DNA from: Trichoplax adhaerens
Lineage: Eukaryota > Placozoa > Uniplacotomia > Trichoplacea > Trichoplacidae
Direction: 5' to 3'
Length of the DNA stretch: 64,000 nucleotides
NCBI RefSeq assembly: GCF_000150275.1
Contig: NW_002060966.1
Span: 339,508-403,507 of the forward strand
Of the stretch, positions 13,901-21,725 are shown piece by piece (position 1 is the stretch's first letter; the number at the start of each line of letters is the position of its first letter). Under the pieces are notes generated by a model. The model was not told where the DNA came from. It saw only the letters and a program-made list of their open reading frames with translations, and searched no databases. Position numbers and translations under genes: made by a program.

Positions 13901-16900
13901 TAGTATTTTATAATAATAATAATTAAAAAGTGCTTATATCTCAGATATTATGCAATTGTGCAAGCCATATTGACATATGTGTGATATACGCGTATGTACA
14001 GTAATTTGACTTATTGTAAATAGCCGTATACCTCACAAATGTGATGCTGATATTACAGTAATACTAAACATATTTTGCACCATATATATGATAGCGATTT
14101 ATCATGTAATGGCTTAAAAACATTGGATATATCATTAGTTGTCGGAGAAGGGTCGGCAACTCTCAAATCACTGTAAGTATTGTAAAGCATGAAATAAATT
14201 TTGGCCAAGAAAATAAATTTACATTCCAATTACTCTATCTGCTTTGAATTTTAGAGATGTATTTAATAATTCTTTGACTGGAATTATAAACGAACGAAAG
14301 GAACACTTTTTAGCTGCTAATTCCCTGTATGCCATGTTTTGTTTATTGATTGAGCGTTAAACTTCGTAAACTTTAAACTGATTGAAGATGATTCTCCGCC
14401 TGCACAAATTCATTGAAGCTGATTATATTTTGTTCTCACTTATTTAGCAATTTAGGCAGTAACTTAATAACAGATATTTGTGAACTCGCAATTTTGAAAT
14501 ATATGCCTCATATATTATATTTGTAAGGATTCTAGAAATAAAAGTATTAGTCTTGTATAACTAGTATCTTTTAAATACGATACTGGCGATCGATAATCTA
14601 GGATCATAATTATTTTTATATTTAATTTTTTATAGAGATATTTCCAACAACCATATTACCACACTCAAACCATTTTGCTTTATTTATACTTCTGAATTAC
14701 GCTTCATGTGAGTTGAATTATTATAAACCTTATCCATCGAGCCAATATTTAAGACAATTTTATGTTATTAACAGAAATTTGGGAAGTATAAATATGTAGA
14801 AAATTTATTCTCTCGTTGGTTACAAAATGATATAACTACTCCTTCAATCCGTACATCTAATAAGTTGTGCATTGTTACTAAATTATTATTAAGTTATGAC
14901 AGAATTTTATTATTTAGAAACAAGTTTAACTCTGGCTTATATTTAAGTAATATATGTTAATTTATTAATAGTATGCTATCGAAAGACTTACATTCAGAAA
15001 ATACAACATATAACCGATCACGAAAATATACTTCTAGTCTAAAATCTAAGCCTACTGTGCAAATAATATTATCATATAGCTATCTAGTCTAACCGATAAT
15101 TGATTCGCTGCTATCTGAATATTTGATAACTATCCAAGAAATTATCCAAACTAAATCGATTCTATAACTGATGTGCGTTCAATTTAATTTCTAATGTCGA
15201 ACAATTTTCGGCAACTACATGGCTCATTATCTTATCAAATATATTTGCATGTATATCTGTTATTTGCAAGTTTGTATCAATCACCCTAGTCTCAAGAAAA
15301 TCTCGCATCTATCCAAAATTGACTTTAATTTAAATATTATCGTTATCAGGATATAATGTTTATAAAAATAATCGGCTACCTTTTCGGATCTTTAATTAGA
15401 AATCTGCAAAATAATCAACTTGATCAAGTTATAACAGATTCATTCTATGGACCAACATATTTATACAAGCTGTAAGTTATAATTTATCTTTTACGCTAAT
15501 GCTGGCATAAGATATTGTTGGATGCACCTTTATAGGTTTATAGCGTTAGGTGATTGATATATATCTTATACTTGAAGTGATTTTCGATGACAAATGCTTA
15601 CTTTATTTTAGTAAGATAGCGTACTTTGAGGTTTGTTGATGATAACGTTATCTATGACATTATAATCAGTTTTAAAAATATTATCTATGTAAACCCTTTA
15701 TAAATTGCCCAAATTCCAAAGTTTAGATTCAGTTTTGTCTAAAGTAATAAGTAGCTTACGACAATTTTCTGGTGAAGGTCGTCAGTGATTAGTCGTACGT
15801 TAGTTCGATGTCGTAAGGATAAACCTGACAGTAGGCAAGTAGTCTGTTATTTATTAGTTGCAATTTAACTTCCTCGTTACAAATGTTAATGTATAATAAT
15901 TCTAAACAATAGATGGTGGCATAAGCTCTATTTTTCGCCTAGACATCGCCTATGTTGATTAATAATATACGCTTAATTGATCATTTAAATTATAAATCTT
16001 GGCTACCACAACGATGCTATATCAAATAATGTAGTAAATAAATTTTATTGTTAACGCGAGTGAGTGTACTTGTTACAATCTTTTAACAGTGCATCAATTC
16101 TGTAAACTAGCCTTGGTGATTGTTTATGCCTGAATATTTGTATCTTGAGTAATGCAAGGCTAATTTCTACAATCTTTTAGGACTGCCGATCGGGGATATT
16201 TCTGTTGTATCGTCCCCGCTAAAATTAAAGAATGCTCAGTGACAGAATTTAATAGTCGTAATAAAATATCTAATTGCCATGATTTACTTGCTAATCCATC
16301 TTTACGCATCTTTACCTGGATTGTTTCCATTCTAGCAGTCATTGGTAATGCTTTGGTTATTCTTTTATATCGTCGCGATAGTAAAGCTGGTCATCCTGTA
16401 CCCAAATTAGTGGTTAGCCATCTTGCTTTCGCTGATTTCCTTATGGGACTTTATCTTTTAATTATAGCTATTGCTGATATGTTAACTCGCCATGACTATG
16501 GCATTTATTCCGTTTACTGGAATAAGCATCCTATGTGTTTATTAGCTAGCTTCCTAATGTCGTTATCCAGCTTTATGTCTGTCTTTATGATGTTATTGAT
16601 TGGTATTGATCGCTACATTTGCATCGTCTATCCATTTTCTGATAAGCGTTTAGATATGGCAACCACTAAGAAAACGCTAGGTTTAGCATGGGTCATTAGT
16701 ATCGGTTATATCGCAGGTCCGATTGTATATAGTATAAATAAACCTTACACTCAAACTGTTTATGGTGATAGTCCAGTTTGTGTGCCTATCAATTTATCTC
16801 ATAAATTCTTTTACCTGTGGCTACCGAGCTATATATTTTTAACATTCATCATGTGGATCATTGTGACTATTCTCTATATACGCTTATTTATGAAAGTAAA

Positions 16901-17369
16901 GCAATCTGGCCGATCAGTACGTCGAAATCAGAAAACAAATCAAGAGCATCGTATGGCTATTCGACTTTTTTTAATCTGCATCACGGATATTGTATGTTGG
17001 CTACCATTTTATTTTGTGTTTTGGCTTTCTATCTTTCAGATTAAACGAGGAGAAGCCCATTCTTACTTAAATAGCGGCTTTAGCGTTATCTTACGATTTA
17101 CCATCTTACCTTATGTTGCTGTCTTTGCATTACCAATCAACTCCGCTATCAATCCATTCCTCTATACTTTTACTAGTAGCAATTTTACTGATCGATTACC
17201 CGGTTGGTGCAAACAAGGTAGTCCTTGGTGTAAAATGGACAGGAGAAAATGGTCATTTTTTGGATCATTGTCCAGTTTAAATCAATCATCTAAATCTAAT
17301 AGTAGTTTAACAATTTCATCGCCGCCTGCAAGAATTCAAAGTTCTGCATCGATAGATTCCAAGTCATAG
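1331..17369 (+). CDS. Large LGR-type GPCR with SRCR, EGF and LRR ectodomain (5' partial, 38 exons)
   Basis: Predicted plasma-membrane receptor of about 1,645 visible residues. Exons: 1331-1660 SRCR, 2567-2680 EGF, 3260-3613 SRCR-like, 3932-4048 EGF, 4222-4341 EGF, 4567-4938 SRCR, 5026-5134 LRR cap, thirty LRR exons between 5425 and 15471, and 16181-17369 (hinge, 7TM, tail, stop). All module exons up to the cap are phase 1 and everything from the cap to the hinge is phase 2, so the frame runs unbroken. That argues for one gene rather than two. The 7TM part has LAFADFLMG in TM2, DRY after TM3 and NPFLYT in TM7, as in glycoprotein-hormone/relaxin-type LGRs (family knowledge). Ligand and G protein are unknown. 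No LDLa module was seen. The first exon, with the signal peptide, is missing. Joining is from splice phase only, without transcript support. Confidence 0.85.
3060..3095. repeat. Short tandem repeat of about 11-12 bases in a receptor intron
   Basis: The motif AGTTATTTAGT is repeated three times in a row within the intron between 2680 and 3260. Confidence 0.7.
5026..15471 (+). CDS. LRR cap and 30 single-repeat LRR exons of the receptor gene
   Basis: The cap exon 5026-5134 has CPPNCTC and a LIICVGKEITEIP-type LRRNT. LRR exons: 5425-5496, 5569-5640, 6291-6362, 6512-6577, 6662-6733, 6880-6951, 7126-7197, 7300-7371, 7528-7599, 7734-7805, 7910-7984, 8551-8622, 8820-8891, 9030-9104, 9451-9516, 10660-10731, 11160-11234, 11312-11389, 11462-11533, 12204-12272, 12556-12627, 12885-12971, 13219-13293, 13379-13453, 13641-13721, 14059-14172, 14255-14326, 14448-14522, 14636-14707, 15400-15471. 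Most are 66-75 bases and all are phase 2. They encode LxLxxNxI-like repeats ending in a leucine or methionine split by the intron. Exons at 12885, 13641 and 14059 are longer and less regular. No clear LRR C-terminal cap is seen before the hinge exon. Some weak exons may be missed. Confidence 0.83.
5160..5262. repeat. Intronic tandem repeat around ATAATAAAGCTATCCTAAA
   Basis: Three degenerate copies of a roughly 35-40-bp unit (GATAATAAAGCTATCCTAAA-like) lie in the intron just after the LRR cap exon. No function is apparent. Confidence 0.6.
9946..10551 (+). mobile_element. Solo LTR (606 bp) with 5-bp target duplication, inside a receptor intron
   Basis: The element begins TGTTACGG and ends TTTGTGACA, so it has TGTTAC/GTGACA inverted ends. 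It is flanked on both sides by TTCAT (9941-9945 and 10552-10556), a 5-bp target-site duplication typical of LTR retrotransposons. Inside lie a TATAAAAG box near 10321 and an AATAAA signal near 10398, the expected promoter and poly(A) order, plus a 22-bp tandem repeat upstream of the TATA box. Its 3' end matches the LTR at 47137-47572. No internal region or second LTR is present, so this is a recombined solo copy in the same orientation as the host gene. Confidence 0.85.
10157..10260. repeat. 22-bp tandem repeat, 4.7 copies, in the LTR U3 region
   Basis: Units of CGATTATCGCGCATTTATCG plus TG start at 10157, 10179, 10201, 10223 and 10245 (partial) with an exact 22-bp period. They are CG-rich in an AT-rich setting. 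Placed just upstream of the LTR TATA box, they may be enhancer repeats of the retroelement. Confidence 0.85.
16181..17369 (+). CDS. Terminal exon: hinge, seven-transmembrane domain and cytoplasmic tail
   Basis: The acceptor is TTTTAG at 16175-16180, and the frame enters as the third base of a codon. The hinge has GYFCCIVP, with the adjacent cysteines typical of LGR hinges. TM1 carries GN in IGNALVILLY; TM2 has LAFADFLMG; DRY lies at 16608-16616 followed by ICIVYPF; TM6 has CWLPFYFVFW; TM7 has NSAINPFLYT with NPFLY at 17151-17165. The tail is about 65 residues and serine-rich, so possibly phosphorylated. The whole 7TM domain is in one exon, as in vertebrate glycoprotein-hormone receptors. The family call is secure; ligand specificity cannot be told. 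Confidence 0.93.
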
Positions 17370-19573
17370 ATTGGCTATGCATAACAGATTCATCATACCA
17401 TCTGTAGATGTAGGCGCATATTGTGTATTCGTATACAAAATGCTAGTTCTAGTTATCGGTATCTGTAGTTACGTAGTTAGAGCAATGTAGTATTAATTTA
17501 TCCGTGCATTTACTGGCATGAGGTTTTTTTGAGAAGTAATAATATTCTATAATGTAGCTTCATTAATGTTTGTTGTATTCTCTATCGATAGTATACAGTA
17601 CTATGAGAGTGATTCCTAGTTGCAATTCTTATAGAAATGATCGCTAATCTAGGGACTCTATACTATCGCTACACAGTTATATAGAGTCTTTAGACTATAG
17701 CTATACAGAGAAAGTAGATATAAATTACAAAAAAGATATCTACGTATAAGTTAGCCTAGTTCTAACTTTTGTCTATCTTCTCTATAGTCATTTACTAATC
17801 CAATGATTCATTTTTTTGGTGTGATATTACAAGCAATAAATGATGTTCTAGTTGATATGACTGCTGTTAGATAGTAAAAATTGGATAAAATCAAATCAAA
17901 GGCGTAACATGCATGTTGATTAATTATCGAAGATATTGTTGTAATGATCACGCATAATAGTTATCTTACTCCTAAGCTAGTAAACAATTTAACATTAAAT
18001 ATACAGTATATAGGGTATCTACTCTGCGAGCAGTATAATATAATATGGAACTGATAATAACTATACACCAAACAATCGTTTGATTCTGCTTGCTTGGTTG
18101 GATGGATTTGTGAAGTACTAGATGATTGCTATCTTATATGATTAACAGTTAATGCTATGAGGCTAATAAACACTATACAATAATCGTCAATTTTATACGA
18201 TTTTGCTCATATTTCGTCCAAGTGAGTAAGTGTAAGCTGCTAAAAATTCATACGTCATGTTCAAAAGAGGAATACCTGCTGTCAGAGTGGAAGAAAGTGT
18301 ACAGTATGTACCTTTTCATAGCAGCATGGAATACGATATTACATTATAAACTATAGTATTTTTATTGATGATCAAATTACCGTCATAGCAGTTGATTCTA
18401 CATAGGCGTATGTGTATTTCTTGTATTTTGAAGCATCTACAGTATGTGCACTATCGCAGGCATATTATTATAATACAATTATTCAACAGTAGAGAGGAAT
18501 TGACCTATTCCGCTTTTGACCTGATTTGCTAAGACTTATCGCATGCACTTGATCAAATAAGTGGAGAGATATAAGACAGAGTTCGTAGCTATCACAAACT
18601 TTAGAATAGTGATATACAGTAATGCACCATCGGTATTGTCGATATCCTAATAAACTGTTGTTGTACTGTAAGGTCCATCGCTGATTTTTGACTCGATTTA
18701 ATGTCACTCTGTTCTCTACTATCAATTGTCAGGAATGGACTACTAATGGGCCAATATTGTAGAGACTTCTTACTTTGTAATCAATCAAATAAAAGCAAAG
18801 AGATAATAAAATATCGTTCAAGACTTATCATAGACTCGGGAATACTGTAGTTATATACAGTTATCCACCAACAATATTCTATAGTACTTGGATATCTCCA
18901 TGTGTTGCTGTTATGGGGTCAAACCCATAGTCGATTTTATTGATACTATTGCCAACTGTTGAAGGGGTTAATTAAAGAATAGACATCTTTCTAGAGCTTG
19001 AACGTTGCTCTTTCTCTGGTCATTAGACCTGTACAAGACCAGTCACTCGTGAGATGTTGGTCAAGGTCTGGCAGTATCGTCGCAGCGAATGTTTTTTAAC
19101 TGCTTCTAGGCTGACTGTAACTGCTAGTCATCGAGTGAAAGGTAAACTGTCCATAAGATTCATGTTATTTATTAATCCATTTAACAGCTATTATTTGCAA
19201 TACAGATAACGCAACATTATGCATGAATTATGCGGAAAAAATGGCATTCGTATCCAGATATGGTTAGTCCAGCTATAAGAGCCACGTTAACATGCTACTA
19301 ATGAACAAAATAACAAGCACAAAATAGAGTCGATGTACAATGTCAATCTGTTCTTCCAGTATAGTCATCCGCAAGATTACCCAATGATATTCTAACCTAT
19401 CATAGATTGCCAAGTTATTTATTTCTTCATAAGATACAGCCAACTGGAAAAGAGAATAGAGTCTTTCCAACCTTGTAGAACTGTTAGCGTTAGCAAAATG
19501 GCCATTGAGTCATGACTGACGTTGAAATGTTCTTGTTTCAAAAATAATAAAATAGTAGTAGGCAATAAACTCT
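17370..19573. other. Intergenic region between receptor and UQCRQ genes
   Basis: I find no coding exon with recognisable similarity. Only short uninformative open frames are present on either strand (for example minus-strand frames near 18483-18725 and 19273-19470). Small inverted repeats occur, for example around 17651-17706 (GACTCTATACTATCGCT and its imperfect complement) and at 19025-19069. Confidence 0.5.
19025..19069. other. GC-richer predicted hairpin of 45 nt
   Basis: AGACCT (19025-19030) pairs with AGGTCT (19064-19069), and inside it GACCAG pairs with TTGGTC, followed by a short TCA/TGA stem. It lies in a locally GC-richer stretch (about 18990-19150). A structured RNA is possible but unproven. 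Confidence 0.3.
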
Positions 19574-19825
19574 TTATTCATCATTGGCAAAATCGGCAGG
19601 ATTCTTTCTGCTTAATTCAATAAATTTCTTATTGCTCCATTTGTAAACGCAAACGACCATGATCAACGATGGCGCAACATAAGGGAAGGATTCGCTGAAA
19701 CGACGTATGGCGTTAGGGATGCCATTCTTCAAAATGCCAGCCATACTTCTTTGCTCGAAAGGTGATAACGAATAGGTAATGACATGGCGTACTCTGGCTA
19801 TTCTACCCCAAACTAGTCCAGTCAT
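19574..19825 (-). CDS. UQCRQ: Cytochrome b-c1 complex subunit 8 (ubiquinone-binding subunit of complex III)
   Basis: This 83-residue, single-exon protein is a small subunit of mitochondrial complex III (ubiquinol:cytochrome c oxidoreductase). It crosses the inner membrane once and helps assemble the core around cytochrome b. The diagnostic stretch RVRHVITYSLSPFEQR lies at residues 12-27, KNGIPNAIRRFSESF follows at 33-47, one hydrophobic segment spans about 49-64, and the C-terminus has RKNPADFAND. Length and motif order match animal UQCRQ end to end. The ATG at 19823-19825 is the only sensible start. An AATAAA poly(A) signal overlaps the TAA stop, giving a very short 3' UTR. It stands alone on the minus strand. 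Confidence 0.95.
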   Translation of the reverse strand: MTGLVWGRIARVRHVITYSLSPFEQRSMAGILKNGIPNAIRRFSESFPYVAPSLIMVVCVYKWSNKKFIELSRKNPADFANDE

Positions 19826-19925
19826 GTTGAATTTTTTGCCTTGAGATTGGATAAATTGCCAAAAGGAATCTTGGATAGCGTTGCAACGACAATATGGCTG
19901 CCACCTTTCCGTTGACGCGAGGGCT
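19826..19925 (-). promoter_or_regulatory. Probable UQCRQ promoter with CCATATT (YY1-like) motif
   Basis: Immediately upstream of UQCRQ the sequence becomes GC-richer. On the minus strand it contains GGCAGCCATATTGTCG (about 19891-19906), which includes the CCATNTT core recognised by YY1-type factors in animals. YY1 sites are common in promoters of nuclear-encoded mitochondrial genes. No TATA box is evident. The assignment is from motif and position only. Confidence 0.35.
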
Positions 19926-20036
19926 AATGAAGTGGATAAATTAGACGTTGTACCGTCCTGTATGGTGCCAAGAGTATCGTATCAAACACTACATTCCATG
20001 TACTACGGAGAAAATCTCTACCAGCACGCTATGGCA

Positions 20037-20580
20037 ACGCACGTACTGTATTGTACAGTACATTGTACTCTATTTTACAGTACTACTCACTGTACAGTGT
20101 GCATTTCGATAGTGGACCACTTTGGACGGTTCTGAAGTGTACGTCTGTACGTCTGTAAATCTCCAACCATTTGAGACGTTTCATCGGCGGATTCTCACCC
20201 TTTCCAGTGCTTCAAATCTGTACAGTGTACACTGTTGGACTGTTCTGCTGTGTACGTCTGTAAAATCTCCAAAGATTGGACGGTTCTGAAGTGTACGTCT
20301 GTACATCAGTCAATCTTCAACGATTTGAGACGTTTCATCGATGGATTCTCACCATTTCTAGTGCTGCAAATCGGTGGAGTACTGTACAGTACAGTACAGT
20401 AGAGTCTCGTACTGTACACTGTACAGTACATTAGATTGTAGTACTGTAGAATAACCTACAGTACTGTACTGTACAGTACAGTATAATGTACTGTATACTG
20501 TACTGTACGTGACTTGATCAAAGACTTGTACCAGGAAGCACAATCTACTCGCGTTGTACTGTACAGTGTACAGTACAACG
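20037..20580. repeat. Cluster of TGTACAGTAC palindromes
   Basis: The words GTACTGTACAGTAC, TGTACAGTGTACA and variants recur densely at 20041-20110 and 20380-20580, so most of the strand can pair with itself. Single copies occur elsewhere in the window (20900-20912, 24715-24728, 42889-42902). Apparent open frames here come from the repeat and are not genes. Confidence 0.85.
20123..20373. repeat. Direct repeat of ~95 bp, two copies
   Basis: Copy 1 is 20123-20220 and copy 2 is about 20278-20373. Both start GGACGGTTCTGAAGTGTACG, share TTTGAGACGTTTCATCG and GGATTCTCACC, and end with a GTGCTnCAAATC tail. A partial third copy of the head lies at about 20234-20280. Confidence 0.8.
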
Positions 20581-20933
20581 CAGCACTCAGTCATCGAAAT
20601 TGAGCGGGTGTCATCATTTCTGCATTCAAAGTCACCAACCACTGTAATAGAGATGATGCAAATGGAAACATCCGTGCACAATCAATAGACACAATGTCAA
20701 GTGCACTGCATGATGCAACCGGTTTTCTTTCTTTCCTAAGTTGGATCATTTTGCAGTACTAGAAATACTGATGCATGAATCCATGCATGGACTGCTTTGC
20801 AATAGTAGGGTACGAGGCTTACTATTTACAACATATTCTACAATTTCTATTCACGTTTGCCATCCTAATGTTTGAAACGTTTGCTGATCAACTCACACAC
20901 TGTACAGTGTAGACTACGGTAATGGCCACTGTG
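20574..20933. other. Non-coding stretch between palindrome cluster and hairpin array
   Basis: No coding exon recognised. It contains one perfect CACTGTACAGTG palindrome near 20899-20910. Confidence 0.5.
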
Positions 20934-21003
20934 CAAAATAGATGTTGTCTAAATGTGTTTACGCTATACTAGGAAAGCTACCTATCGACGACATTCATTT
21001 TGC
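20934..21003. ncRNA. Hairpin repeat H1 (candidate structured RNA or inverted-repeat element)
   Basis: The left arm AAAATAGATGTTGTC pairs with the right arm GACGACATTCATTTT around a roughly 40-base loop that includes ACGCTATACTAGGAAAGCTA. It is related in both arms and loop to four more copies downstream. Transcription is unknown. Confidence 0.4.
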
Positions 21004-21100
21004 ATGCTGAAGGTCAACGCTATTGTGAAACCTTAGACAAAATCATTTTGTATTGACATCAAGGCAGGAGAAGCTGCCGGTATGCGATCGAAAAGCGTGT

Positions 21101-21167
21101 CAAATAGATGTCGTTTAAAGTGTTGACACTATGGTGGAAAAGCTGCCTTTTGATGACATCTGTTTTA
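21101..21167. ncRNA. Hairpin repeat H2 (candidate structured RNA)
   Basis: The left arm AAATAGATGTCGTTTAAAG and right arm CTTTTGATGACATCTGTTT pair over about 19 positions with one mismatch and some G-U pairs. The loop carries GACACTATGGTGGAAAAGCT. It is preceded by GGAGAAGCT and a TATGCGATCGAAAAGCG tract that recurs before H4. Confidence 0.45.
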
Positions 21168-21203
21168 CATCCATACTGATTATACATTAATCTCGAAATG
21201 GGT

Positions 21204-21267
21204 TCAATACATGTCGTTTAAAGTCTTGACGCTATGGTGGAAAAGCTGCTTATGGACGACATCTGTG
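21204..21267. ncRNA. Hairpin repeat H3 (candidate structured RNA)
   Basis: The left arm ATACATGTCGTT and right arm GGACGACATCTGTG pair with one C-C mismatch where the other copies have G-C or C-G. The loop GACGCTATGGTGGAAAAGCT is almost identical to that of H2. Confidence 0.4.
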
Positions 21268-21463
21268 CCGACTATTAAACTCTGAATTTGGCGAGTCCAC
21301 GTTACTGCAGTAATTACTGAATTACCATAGTAAGCACTGCTGCAAATTTCTTGAAACGGTCCTCTACAAAGGTCCATCAGTCCATGCTAACCTGATGCAA
21401 AATCGATGATATTACACGAACATCGAGGTCGGAGAAGCTTAGGGTATAGGATCCAAAAACGCG

Positions 21464-21537
21464 TAAAATAGATGTCGTTTAGAGTCTCGATGTTATTATA
21501 CTGGCAAATGAAGTTGAATAGACAACATCTGTTTTTA
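21464..21537. ncRNA. Hairpin repeat H4 (candidate structured RNA)
   Basis: The left arm AAAATAGATGTCGTTTA and right arm TAGACAACATCTGTTTT pair over about 17 positions with one mismatch. The loop has diverged from H1-H3. The preceding GGAGAAGCTTAGGGTATAGG tract echoes that before H2. Confidence 0.4.
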
Positions 21538-21656
21538 CTTCCTAAACTATCGAATTAGCATATGCAAACATTCGATGACATTCGTGAATTTAGCGAATAT
21601 AAACATGATTGCAAAGAGAATGTTGCGAGTATGCCATTCGCACTAAAAGCACAAAC

Positions 21657-21725
21657 AAAATACATGTCGTTAAAGCCATGATGCTATACTCAAAAGAGTA
21701 CCTGTAAGGATGACATGTATTTTAC
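21657..21725. ncRNA. Hairpin repeat H5 (candidate structured RNA)
   Basis: AAAATACATGTC and GACATGTATTTT form a perfect 12-bp stem. Relative to H2 and H4 (AGATGTC/GACATCT), H5 has ACATGTC/GACATGT, a G-C to C-G compensatory change. The loop contains ATGCTATACTCAAAAGAG. Confidence 0.45.

Noticed and set aside
18483-18725. 80-codon minus-strand frame in the receptor-UQCRQ spacer
   Set aside because: No recognisable motif, no promoter or poly(A) context, and composition like the flanks.
19060-19085. Short resemblance of GGCAGTATCGT to the start of U4 snRNA
   Set aside because: Similarity ends after about 13 bases; the rest of the U4 structure and Sm site are not found.
20358-20681. 107-codon minus-strand frame
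   Set aside because: It is a translation of the TGTACAGTAC repeat and lacks protein-like composition.
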